The notes: a model not told the origin generated them from the sequence alone. A stretch of 6,627 nt of DNA from an uncultured Cytophagaceae bacterium (GCA_938008575.1 CALLKB010000028.1:1-6627), one strand, 5' to 3'; counted from the first letter of the stretch, positions 1-6,591 are shown. Translations and numbers: made by a program.

Positions 1-62
1 ACGAAGCTGAAGGTTTGAAGAAATCTTTAGAAGAAGCTGGTGCTGAAGTTGAATTGAAATAA
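1..62 (+). CDS. rplL: Ribosomal protein L7/L12, C-terminal end only (partial)
   Basis: The window opens inside a reading frame (first full codon at base 3) that ends with TAA at 60-62. The 19 visible residues, EAEGLKKSLEEAGAEVELK, match the end of the L7/L12 C-terminal domain, where the last helix (KKxLEEAGA) runs into the final strand (xVELK). L7/L12 forms the mobile stalk of the 50S ribosomal subunit and recruits translation GTPases through this domain. The start and the rest of the gene lie to the left of the window. A strong terminator begins 20 bases after the stop and mutL follows, so rpoB, which usually comes next, is not here. The identification rests on a short tail, but that tail is very characteristic. 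Confidence 0.88.
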   Translation, partial: EAEGLKKSLEEAGAEVELK

Positions 63-81
63 TTCAATTACCTGATTATTC

Positions 82-113
82 AAAAAAGGGAATGGCAACA
101 TTCCCTTTTTTTT
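82..113 (+). terminator. Intrinsic terminator after rplL
   Basis: A perfect 13-bp stem is formed by bases 82-94 (AAAAAAGGGAATG) and 99-111, closed by a GCAA (GNRA-type) tetraloop at 95-98. The 3' arm runs into an eight-base T tract (106-113). This is a textbook Rho-independent terminator for the rplL transcript. Because the A-run on the left mirrors the T-run, it could also work in the opposite direction. It separates the ribosomal operon from mutL, whose start is 30 bases further on. Confidence 0.9.
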
Positions 114-143
114 GGTTTATTTGAAAGCTGAATACAAACAAAC

Positions 144-1979
144 ATGCGCGACATTATCCAACTCCTCCCTGATGCTATAGCCAATCAAATTGCGGCAGGA
201 GAAGTCGTGCAAAGACCTGCCTCCGTCGTCAAAGAACTCATGGAGAATGCCATTGACGCTGGTGCTACTTCTATTCAGCTGATTATCAAAGATGCCGGAA
301 AAGGAATCGTTCAAGTCATCGATGACGGCTGTGGCATGTCGGAAACCGATGCCCGCATGTGCTTTGAACGCCATGCTACCTCTAAAATTCGCCGAGCAGA
401 AGACTTATTCAGCATCAAAACGATGGGCTTTCGCGGTGAAGCGATGGCATCTATCGCATCCGTAGCCCAAGTTGAATTAAAAACTAAACGTGCCGATGAT
501 GAATTAGGCACTTGCATCAAAATTGATGGTTCGGTTTTAAAGAGCCAAGAAAGCATTCAAGCTCCTCAAGGAACTTCCATTGCTGTCAAAAATCTATTTT
601 ACAATATTCCCGCAAGAAGGAATTTTCTTAAGTCCAATCCGGTTGAAATTCGCCACATACTCGATGAATTTCAACGCATCGCTTTGGCACATCCCGAGAT
701 TAAATTTTCCTTCGTTCAAAACGAGCAAGAAACCTATGCGCTTCCACCTGAAAAATTAGGCAAGCGGATTGTCGATCTTTTTGGTAAAACCTACCGAGAG
801 CAATTAGCGGCCTGTGAGGAAAATACGAGTTACGTATCGATTAAAGGCTATGTGGGAAAACCCGAACATGCCAAAAAAACCCGTGGTGAACAGTTCTTCT
901 TTGTGAATGACCGCTTCATCAAAAACGCATACCTCAACCACGCAGTCATGAGCGCTTACGAGCGCCTATTGCCTGATGGAGCCTTCCCATTCTATGTTTT
1001 GTTTCTAAGCATCGATCCGGCACATATTGACATCAATGTACACCCGACAAAAACGGAGATCAAATTCGAAGACGAAAGGTCCATTTACGCCATTATTCAA
1101 TCCGCCGTACGGAAGACGTTAAGCATTCATAACTTAATTCCTTCCTTGGACTTTGATAGCAACGTTAATTTTCACTCACCCACAATTTCCACACCGCGCC
1201 AAGAACCACACTCGGCTTACAGCGATTCCAGCTACAAACCGAAACCTGTTCAGGACGCATGGAAGAAATTATACGAAGGGTTGCAGAATAACATAGACGC
1301 TTTTGAACAGCAAGCGCCTCAAACACAATCTGCTCTTTTCCCTTCTGCCATGAACGAATTTAAAACCGTTCAAAGTAAAGCGAATGATCGCCCTGAATTA
1401 GGTAGTTCCCAATCCAATTTTCAGTCGATTCAGATACTGAATAAATTTATCGTATTGAGCATCTCCAGTGGTTTATTGCTAATCGACCAAAAACGTGCTT
1501 ACCAGCGTGTTCTCTATGATCAATTCATGGAAAACTTGCAGCGAAAGAATGGGGCGTCCCAACAATTACTCTTCCCTAAGGTAATGGATATTAATCCTGC
1601 GGACCAGCTTCTACTCAGCGAAATCACGACTGAGATCAATGATCTAGGGTTTAGATTACAGACTGATTCCAAAGGCCAAATAGAAATCCTAGGCGTTCCT
1701 TCGGAAATTGGGGATGAAGATGGCCAGGTGTTGTTGGAAGGCATTTTGGAGCAGCTAAAGCATGCCTCATCGGACTTAAGTGCGCATCGGGCAGAAAAGA
1801 TTGCACAGACGATGGCCAACCGGTCAGCCGTACGTTTTCATCAAAAACGATTAAATGAGTTTGAGATTAATGCACTTATCGAACAATTATTTGCAAGCAC
1901 AAATCCGAACTCTTCTCCGAATGGCGAAGCCATAAGCCAAGTATTGAATGAGGAGACCTTAATTCAATTACTTCGCTAG
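144..1979 (+). CDS. mutL: DNA mismatch repair protein MutL
   Basis: The 611-residue protein is of normal MutL length. MutL couples mismatch recognition by MutS to strand removal. The N-terminal GHKL ATPase is complete: LPDAIANQIAAGEVV at 8-22, E31 and N35 in KELMENAIDAGA, the DDGCGM loop at 60-65, HATSKI at 77-82, GFRGEA at 95-100 and the NVHPTKTEIKF segment with K303. A polar linker (about 340-425) leads to the C-terminal dimerisation domain. The beta-clamp-binding pattern Qxx[LI]xP is present as QQLLFP (473-478). The endonuclease motifs are not: the DQHA(x)2E(x)4E site reads DQKRAYQRVLYD (448-459), and the CPHGRP site reads SPNGEA (591-596). The ATG at 144 fits the family N-terminus; the leader is A-rich with no Shine-Dalgarno. 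No good promoter was found between the terminator and the start. The 3' end overlaps the end of proC by 12 bp on the opposite strand. Confidence 0.96.
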   Translation: MRDIIQLLPDAIANQIAAGEVVQRPASVVKELMENAIDAGATSIQLIIKDAGKGIVQVIDDGCGMSETDARMCFERHATSKIRRAEDLFSIKTMGFRGEAMASIASVAQVELKTKRADDELGTCIKIDGSVLKSQESIQAPQGTSIAVKNLFYNIPARRNFLKSNPVEIRHILDEFQRIALAHPEIKFSFVQNEQETYALPPEKLGKRIVDLFGKTYREQLAACEENTSYVSIKGYVGKPEHAKKTRGEQFFFVNDRFIKNAYLNHAVMSAYERLLPDGAFPFYVLFLSIDPAHIDINVHPTKTEIKFEDERSIYAIIQSAVRKTLSIHNLIPSLDFDSNVNFHSPTISTPRQEPHSAYSDSSYKPKPVQDAWKKLYEGLQNNIDAFEQQAPQTQSALFPSAMNEFKTVQSKANDRPELGSSQSNFQSIQILNKFIVLSISSGLLLIDQKRAYQRVLYDQFMENLQRKNGASQQLLFPKVMDINPADQLLLSEITTEINDLGFRLQTDSKGQIEILGVPSEIGDEDGQVLLEGILEQLKHASSDLSAHRAEKIAQTMANRSAVRFHQKRLNEFEINALIEQLFASTNPNSSPNGEAISQVLNEETLIQLLR

Positions 1980-2768
1980 TTCAACCGCGCGATCACGCGC
2001 AGCGAAAATACCTTGTTGTAAGCCTTCTCCCACTTGCTTTTCAGCAAAGGTCTTCAGAGCGGCCTCTGTCGTTCCGCCTTTGGATGCTACTGCTTGAATC
2101 AATTCATCCAAAGACTTATCACTTGTTTGCATTAAGTGATAAGAACCTAGCATCGTTTGCTTAACTAATAAAGCGGACATCGCAGGGTCAAAGCCCATGG
2201 CAATACCTGCATCTATCATCGATTTGATCAAATAAAAGAAATACGCTGGTCCACTACCACTCAATCCTGTTACCGCATCGATTAATGCTTCGTCTTCTAA
2301 GAAAACGGCACGGCCAGTGGAATTAATTAAATTTTCAACTTTTCGTACATCTGCAATTCCTACCGCAGGTGCCGCAGCAAATGCTGTCATACCCATACCC
2401 AATAATGCTGGAGTATTTGGCATAGCGCGAACAATTAAATCATGCTTCAATGATTCCTGTAACTTACTAATCGGAATACCTGCCATAATCGATAAAACAA
2501 TCTGATTTGCTTGCAACAAAGCCGACAATTCGTTCGCCACACTCGCGTAATCCTGAGGTTTAACAGACAGAATCACTAAATCAACCGCTGAAATTTTTTC
2601 AGAAATCGTATCGACAACAACCCCAGCCTTTTGCTCTTGCAAGACAGCACCGCGCTCTTTATTCTTCTCAATCAATAAAAGATCTTCCTTGCTAACTAAA
2701 TTATATTGAATAAAGGAATTAGCGAATGCCATCCCCATATTTCCACAGCCAATGATTGCGATTTTCAT
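1968..2768 (-). CDS. proC: Pyrroline-5-carboxylate reductase
   Basis: The 266-residue protein matches the usual ProC length. It reduces 1-pyrroline-5-carboxylate to L-proline with NAD(P)H in the cytoplasm, the last step of proline synthesis. The N-terminal Rossmann fold begins at once with the dinucleotide loop GCGNMG (7-12). VRAMPNTP (113-120) is the conserved segment at the active site. The all-helical dimerisation domain carries AVTGLSGSGPAYFF (165-178) and the family signature ELIQAVASKGGTTEAAL (222-238). The ATG start puts the Rossmann strand directly at the N-terminus, as in other ProC proteins. It is the last gene of the minus-strand run, 4 bp after the thioredoxin gene. Its stop lies inside the end of mutL, and no T-tailed hairpin was seen at its 3' end. 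Confidence 0.96.
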   Translation of the reverse strand: MKIAIIGCGNMGMAFANSFIQYNLVSKEDLLLIEKNKERGAVLQEQKAGVVVDTISEKISAVDLVILSVKPQDYASVANELSALLQANQIVLSIMAGIPISKLQESLKHDLIVRAMPNTPALLGMGMTAFAAAPAVGIADVRKVENLINSTGRAVFLEDEALIDAVTGLSGSGPAYFFYLIKSMIDAGIAMGFDPAMSALLVKQTMLGSYHLMQTSDKSLDELIQAVASKGGTTEAALKTFAEKQVGEGLQQGIFAARDRAVELAK

Positions 2769-2772
2769 ATTG

Positions 2773-3882
2773 CTATTTTGAAAAAAGGTTTGCTAAATAC
2801 TGATTTAATGAATCACCACGAAGACCTTTGGCGATAACTTTGCCTTGAGGGTCCAACAAAAAAGTCATCGGAATCGAAGAAACTTGATAGGCTTGTGCAG
2901 CGACGGAATTCCAATATTGTAAGTCGGAGACATGTGACCAAGTCAATTGATCTTTCGCAATGGCATTAATCCACGCAGCTTTTTCCTGATCAAGACTTAC
3001 GCCAAAAATCTCAAATCCCTTGTCTTTATACGTTGCATATGTTTTGATGACATTGGGGTTTTCGCGCCGACAAGGTCCACACCAACTCGCCCAAAAATCA
3101 ATCAGTACATATTTTCCTCTTAAATCAGATAAGCGCATAATTGGACCTGCAGGAGTAGGTAAAGCAATTTCAGGAGCTTCAGAACCAATACTGACACCTT
3201 TCAGACGCTTTAAATTTTCTAAAAAGGGTTTGACTTGCGGATGATTGGGTCTTGCTTTGTGAAAGCGCTCTCCTATTTCTTCTAATAAAGTCAATTCTTT
3301 GTCTGCCGGTAAAAAATTCGTAGCCCACAAGGCAACCAAATGCGTCCCCATGGAAGGAATCAATGCTTTTATTTTCGCAAATTGTGCTTGTTGGGCCGCA
3401 TCAAATGCCGCCTGAATTCTTGCTTGTTCACCAGGTTTATCTTGTAATTCTTTGGTCCAAACGGCAACCTTAGCTTGCAAAGTATTCGTCAAAGCAAACA
3501 ATTGATTCATGTAAACAATGTTTGGAGACTCACTTTGTAGCTGAAATGAACCTGCTTTTTCGGGTGTATTAATTCCATCGGCTTGAACCAACACGCGTTC
3601 GCCACCTTCAAGAATAACTAATACTTTCTGCGGATTAGGAACATCAAAAAAATTGATCAGGTAAAAGCCCCCTTGATCGATTACCTTTCCTTTAAATACA
3701 ACTTGCTTTTGCGCATTGGGAAGCAAAGAATCGACCTTGATGGCCTGACCTCTACCGTTGATCCATTCCAAAAATACTTTCTTCTGAGGAATGACCTGAT
3801 TTGCTCGAACAGTTAATTCAAAGTCCTGGGAATACCCCAAAAAGCTAATACAAACACCGAGAAAAACAAGTATGTGCTTCAT
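2773..3882 (-). CDS. TlpA-family periplasmic thiol-disulfide oxidoreductase
   Basis: The 369-residue protein begins with a Sec signal peptide (MKHILVFLGVCISFLGYS; probable cleavage near residue 18, leaving Q19). C11 sits in LGVC, which is a poor lipobox, so a soluble or loosely held periplasmic protein is more likely than a lipoprotein. Residues 20-110 are beta-rich and resemble the DUF4369-type domain that often precedes TlpA domains in Bacteroidota. Residues 120-225 look helical. The C-terminal thioredoxin fold (about 232-366) contains FWASWCGPC with the redox pair C268/C271 and the cis-proline segment SSIP (P338). Such proteins usually reduce disulfides outside the cytoplasm; the partner cannot be told, and cytochrome c maturation genes are absent nearby. 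Its ATG directly follows the gatB stop (TAGATG, 0-bp gap), implying translational coupling. Several Bacteroidota paralogues share this layout, so no symbol is given. Confidence 0.92.
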   Translation of the reverse strand: MKHILVFLGVCISFLGYSQDFELTVRANQVIPQKKVFLEWINGRGQAIKVDSLLPNAQKQVVFKGKVIDQGGFYLINFFDVPNPQKVLVILEGGERVLVQADGINTPEKAGSFQLQSESPNIVYMNQLFALTNTLQAKVAVWTKELQDKPGEQARIQAAFDAAQQAQFAKIKALIPSMGTHLVALWATNFLPADKELTLLEEIGERFHKARPNHPQVKPFLENLKRLKGVSIGSEAPEIALPTPAGPIMRLSDLRGKYVLIDFWASWCGPCRRENPNVIKTYATYKDKGFEIFGVSLDQEKAAWINAIAKDQLTWSHVSDLQYWNSVAAQAYQVSSIPMTFLLDPQGKVIAKGLRGDSLNQYLANLFSK

Positions 3883-5343
3883 CTATTTATGTTGTTGGAG
3901 TGCCTCAGACACTAATTGATTCACGCGTTTAGGATCAGCGGTTCCTTTGGAGCGCTTCATCACTTCTCCGATAAACAAGGCGATAAGTCCTTTTTTACCT
4001 TGATGATATTCCTTGATTTTATCTGGATATGCGGCTAATGCGGCTTCAACAAAGGCAGGTAATTCGTCTTTGGTATCTTGATTCAACCAACCTTGTTCAT
4101 CGATGATTTGGCTTGGCTTCTTTGCTGGGGTTGCTAAACAAAGCTCAAATAACTGGTGTACGGCCAAATTGTGTGTGATGGTCCCTTTTTCGACCAAATC
4201 TACTATTTCAGCCAAATGTTTGGCATCCATTTCAAAATCAGCAATCGATAATCCCTTATCATTTAGGTGTGATTTCACAGGGCCCATCAACCAGTTTGCT
4301 ACAGCTTTATAAGCCTCAGTATGTGAAGTTACTGACTCAAAATATAAAGCCATTTCACGCGTTTCAGCTAAGAAATGGGCATCATAAGCGGGTAATTGAT
4401 ATTGTTCAATAAACTTATTTTCTTGTTCCCAAGGCAAGGTTGGCATCATTTCACGGATCTCAGCTAGCCATTTCTCTGAAATTTCCAGAGGAGCCAAATC
4501 AGGCTCAGGGAAATAGCGGTAGTCATTCATGGTTTCTTTGACACGCATGCTATGGGTTTTCCCTGTGTGGGCATCAAAGGTCCGCGTTTCCTGAATTAAT
4601 TTTTCACCTTTTAATAAAGCTTCTTCTTGTCGGCGACATTCATATTCAATCGCCCGTTGAATATTCCGTAAGGAATTCATGTTTTTAATCTCCACCTTCG
4701 TTCCCAGGGTAAATGTTCCTTTGGGGCGCAAAGAAATGTTCACATCGGCGCGAAGGGAGCCTTCTTCCATATTTCCGTCACAAATACCTAAATAGCGGAC
4801 TAATTTACGTACTTCAGACACCATGGCAAAAGCTTCCTCTGCGGAGTGAATAGCAGGTTCAGTCACCATTTCAATCAAGGGTGTTCCTGCTCGGTTGTAG
4901 TCGATAAAACTAAAGGGATTATCCCCTTCATGAAGCGACTTCCCAGCATCTTCCTCGAGGTGAATATGATGAAAAGGCAATACTTTTAGTCCTTCGGCTA
5001 AATGGACTTGAATAGATCCACCGATACAGATAGGTGTTTTATCTTGTGTGATTTGATAGCCTTTTGGAAGATCTGGGTAGAAATAATTTTTTCGATCAAA
5101 ATTTTGCCAACGGGCAATCTCGGAACCTAGAGCAAAACCCATTTTTATTGCAAACTCAACAGCTTTTTTATTCAAATGCGGCAGAGTGCCTGGATGGCCA
5201 AGGGTAATGGGAGATATAAGTGTATTAGCATCCTGACCAAAGCGAACCGGATCACTAGCAAAAATTTTAGAATCCGTTTGTAATTGGGCATGTATTTCAA
5301 GGCCAATTACCGGTTCATAGGTCGAAGATTGAAAAGTACTCAC
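3883..5343 (-). CDS. gatB: Aspartyl/glutamyl-tRNA(Asn/Gln) amidotransferase subunit B
   Basis: The 486-residue protein has the full GatB length. In the GatCAB complex, GatB binds misacylated Glu-tRNA(Gln) or Asp-tRNA(Asn), phosphorylates the side chain and amidates it with ammonia from GatA. Visible motifs are YEPVIGLEIHAQL near the start, FDRKNYFYPDLPKGYQI (83-99), HLEEDAGK (128-135), IDYNRAGTPLIEMV (147-160), EEGSLRADVNISLRP and a helical YqeY-like tail ending in GEVMKRSKGTADPKRVNQL, which contacts tRNA. The cysteine cluster found after SKIF in some GatBs is missing, as it is in other functional members. The start is GTG (5343-5341): the reading frame has a stop 30 bases upstream with no ATG, GTG or TTG between, and the next in-frame ATG (M68) would remove conserved sequence. 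gatA and gatC are not in the window. Confidence 0.97.
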   Translation of the reverse strand: MSTFQSSTYEPVIGLEIHAQLQTDSKIFASDPVRFGQDANTLISPITLGHPGTLPHLNKKAVEFAIKMGFALGSEIARWQNFDRKNYFYPDLPKGYQITQDKTPICIGGSIQVHLAEGLKVLPFHHIHLEEDAGKSLHEGDNPFSFIDYNRAGTPLIEMVTEPAIHSAEEAFAMVSEVRKLVRYLGICDGNMEEGSLRADVNISLRPKGTFTLGTKVEIKNMNSLRNIQRAIEYECRRQEEALLKGEKLIQETRTFDAHTGKTHSMRVKETMNDYRYFPEPDLAPLEISEKWLAEIREMMPTLPWEQENKFIEQYQLPAYDAHFLAETREMALYFESVTSHTEAYKAVANWLMGPVKSHLNDKGLSIADFEMDAKHLAEIVDLVEKGTITHNLAVHQLFELCLATPAKKPSQIIDEQGWLNQDTKDELPAFVEAALAAYPDKIKEYHQGKKGLIALFIGEVMKRSKGTADPKRVNQLVSEALQQHK

Positions 5344-5375
5344 GAATTTATAGGCTAATACTGGGTAAAACTAAG

Positions 5376-5383
5376 TAAAGATA
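5376..5383 (-). promoter_or_regulatory. Possible -7 promoter element for gatB
   Basis: On the minus strand the octamer TATCTTTA differs from the Bacteroidota -7 consensus TAnnTTTG only in its last base, and it sits 32 bases before the gatB GTG start. No TTG is seen at the right distance upstream, so this is a weak call. If active, it would let gatB-thioredoxin-proC be expressed independently of the lipoprotein/MerC unit. Confidence 0.25.
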
Positions 5384-5407
5384 AAAAAACCTAGGCGAAT
5401 AATACCT

Positions 5408-5812
5408 TTAAGATGCTTTCATTTTACACGTACAGGCAGTTTTGTGTTTGTAATTAACCCAATAGGCATAGGCCACGGATCCGCCTAAAAGTACGCCGAA
5501 AATCCAATTATAGGATGAGCTACCCCAACTAACCTCCAAAACCTTTAAAGCTAAAGCAAGTGCCAAAAAATAAAGGGGCTTGAGGCGTTTATGTTTCTGA
5601 TAATCGAGGATTAAAATATAGGCTGCTAAACCAAAGCTTGAAAGTACTAACAGCCATTCGATTTTAGCTGAAAATGCGAGACTCCCTAAGATATAGGGTG
5701 CAAAAAAAACAACAAAAGGCATTGTCAGGCAATGAATTGCGCAAAGGAAAGAAAGAAAAAGTCCTAATCTTTCCATGGGAATCATCTGCCTGACACGCTT
5801 ATATTTAGACAT
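5408..5812 (-). CDS. MerC-domain small membrane protein
   Basis: The 134-residue protein resembles the MerC family of four-helix inner-membrane proteins, named for mercuric-ion transport but found widely in Bacteroidota without mercury genes. The hallmark is helix 1, with RLGLFLSFLCAIHCLTMP (15-32) holding C24, H27, C28 and P32. Further hydrophobic helices lie at about 51-70, 79-95 and 102-118. A second cysteine pair, C127 and C129 (ACTCK), ends the short cytoplasmic or periplasmic tail and could bind a soft metal. No merR, merA, merP or merT is present, so mercury resistance is unlikely. A role with another metal is plausible but unproven. It starts 8 bp after the lipoprotein stop and is probably co-transcribed with it. 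ATG codons at residues 10 and 13 are possible alternative starts, since the conserved part begins near residue 14. Confidence 0.8.
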   Translation of the reverse strand: MSKYKRVRQMIPMERLGLFLSFLCAIHCLTMPFVVFFAPYILGSLAFSAKIEWLLVLSSFGLAAYILILDYQKHKRLKPLYFLALALALKVLEVSWGSSSYNWIFGVLLGGSVAYAYWVNYKHKTACTCKMKAS

Positions 5813-5820
5813 ATACCTAA

Positions 5821-6375
5821 TTATTTAATAGAAATATTAAATTCAATGTCCACATCGGTACTACCTGGCTCCTCCTGTCCATTTTTAACATGTTGGCCAT
5901 TCACAGGTGGCTGATGTTTTAACAAGACGCGCATCTTCCCATTCCCTTTGGATCCTGTTTTAATATCACCACGTAAACCAAGCGCTAGACCTTTCGAATC
6001 TCGGTCTTTAATACTTAGTTTAAGCAAAGAGGCTGGAATGATTTTGTACACAAATAAATGAACATCGGCCTCTTCCACAATTGCCTTTGAAATATCAACG
6101 CGAGGTGTTTTCGTTTCATCAAATAATTGTACCTGCAAATCATATTGAGTATTGTCGTTCAAAACAATAGGATCTAGTCGGTCGACAACCCCATCACCTT
6201 CAGTATCCTTCCAATAAAAATTTAATGGAATGGTAGTATCATCATCATCATCCTGTGGAGTGAATACCAACTTCACAGTAGTAATTAATTCGTTATCATC
6301 TGATGGCTCAATTCCCTCACCATGAATACACGAGACCAGAAAAAATACGATAAGAAAGCTATAATACTTATACAT
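5821..6375 (-). CDS. Small secreted lipoprotein of a Bacteroidota-type family, function unknown
   Basis: The 184-residue protein begins with a lipoprotein signal peptide and a good lipobox, LVSC, with C16 as the predicted lipidated cysteine. An acidic linker follows, including five aspartates (42-46). The mature part reads as beta-rich: ELITTVKLVFTP (29-40), FYWKDTEGDG (53-62), LNDNTQYDLQVQLFDETKTP (72-91), EEADVHLFVY (101-110) and a C-terminal VLLKHQPP...GSTDVDIEFNI. From memory, this pattern is shared by uncharacterised Bacteroidota lipoproteins, some annotated as having a type 1 periplasmic binding fold and sitting near TonB-dependent receptors and MerC-domain proteins. I cannot confirm the fold. 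It is the first gene of the minus-strand unit, behind a clear promoter and a 31-bp palindrome. No receptor gene is visible in the window. The ATG was chosen because it gives a proper signal peptide; an ATG 5 bases upstream is out of frame. Confidence 0.82.
   Translation of the reverse strand: MYKYYSFLIVFFLVSCIHGEGIEPSDDNELITTVKLVFTPQDDDDDTTIPLNFYWKDTEGDGVVDRLDPIVLNDNTQYDLQVQLFDETKTPRVDISKAIVEEADVHLFVYKIIPASLLKLSIKDRDSKGLALGLRGDIKTGSKGNGKMRVLLKHQPPVNGQHVKNGQEEPGSTDVDIEFNISIK
6238..6252 (-). repeat. Five GAT trinucleotide repeats inside the lipoprotein gene
   Basis: Five uninterrupted GAT codons on the minus strand encode D42-D46 in the linker just after the lipid anchor. Slippage here would add or remove whole aspartates without breaking the frame. 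It is probably a neutral spacer between the membrane anchor and the folded domain. Confidence 0.7.
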
Positions 6376-6392
6376 CTCATTTAATTAGCATA

Positions 6393-6423
6393 CAAAGATA
6401 AGGAATATTCTTATTTGCAACAA
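6393..6423 (-). promoter_or_regulatory. Bacteroidota-type promoter of the lipoprotein-MerC unit
   Basis: On the minus strand, TATCTTTG at 6400-6393 matches the -7 consensus TAnnTTTG exactly. A TTG at 6423-6421 lies 20 bases upstream, the spacing expected for the -33 element (another TTG at 6420-6418 would give 17). Transcription should start around 6385-6388, leaving a short A/T-rich leader before the ATG at 6375. The upstream element lies inside the palindrome described separately, so the two probably compete. Confidence 0.72.
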
Positions 6424-6438
6424 TGTTGCAAATAAGAA
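6408..6438. promoter_or_regulatory. 31-bp perfect palindrome, probable repressor operator
   Basis: Two 15-base arms, TTCTTATTTGCAACA (6408-6422) and its exact reverse complement (6424-6438), flank one central A at 6423. The core 19 bp are TTTGCAACA-A-TGTTGCAAA, a 9-1-9 layout like that of operators bound by Fur-family dimers. The site covers the -33 region of the minus-strand promoter, with its centre 48 bases before the lipoprotein start, so a bound protein would block RNA polymerase. As RNA it could fold into a long hairpin, but there is no T-run on either side, so a terminator role is unlikely. The regulator is unknown; a zinc- or iron-sensing Fur-family repressor is my best guess. Confidence 0.75.
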
Positions 6439-6490
6439 ATGTAAGTTAAAAGACGAATGGGGGAAATGGGGAGATGAATTAAGAACTAAA

Positions 6491-6575
6491 AGTTAAGAGG
6501 TTAGAGGTTATAGACGTTGGACGTTAGACGTTAGAGAATCGATAATAAGGCGATTAAGTTGAGAGTTAAGAGGTT
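6491..6575. repeat. Short direct repeats in a G-rich non-coding stretch
   Basis: A 12-base direct repeat, AGTTAAGAGGTT, occurs at 6491-6502 and 6564-6575. Between the copies lies a degenerate heptad array with GACGTT at 6513, 6520 and 6527 (units TAGACGT, TGGACGT, TAGACGT). No reading frame of useful length crosses it. Similar TTAGACG-like low-complexity runs occur, as I remember, between genes in many Bacteroidota; no function is known to me. Confidence 0.6.
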
Positions 6576-6591
6576 GGATATTTAAATGTAG

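Noticed and set aside
111..143. Promoter for mutL just after the rplL terminator (TTTATTTG at 116-123)
   Set aside because: TATTTG lacks the two-base spacer of TAnnTTTG, and the -33 position would fall inside the terminator T-tract, so the match is too weak.
117..556. Minus-strand reading frames opposite mutL
   Set aside because: They are antisense shadows of a strongly conserved gene and have no recognisable protein features.
1987..2000. GC-rich hairpin GCGCG-ATCA-CGCGC near the 3' end of proC
   Set aside because: The stem is only 5 bp, lies within proC codons and has no T-run on either strand, so it is not a convincing terminator.
5383..5406. Possible terminator after the MerC-like gene (CCTAGG followed by seven T's on the minus strand)
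   Set aside because: The T-run is real, but no stable stem precedes it: CCTAGG is self-complementary without a loop and the flanking arms do not pair well.
5408..5812. Mercury resistance determinant
   Set aside because: Only the MerC-like fold is present; no merR, merA, merP or merT lies in the window, and MerC-domain proteins occur widely without them.
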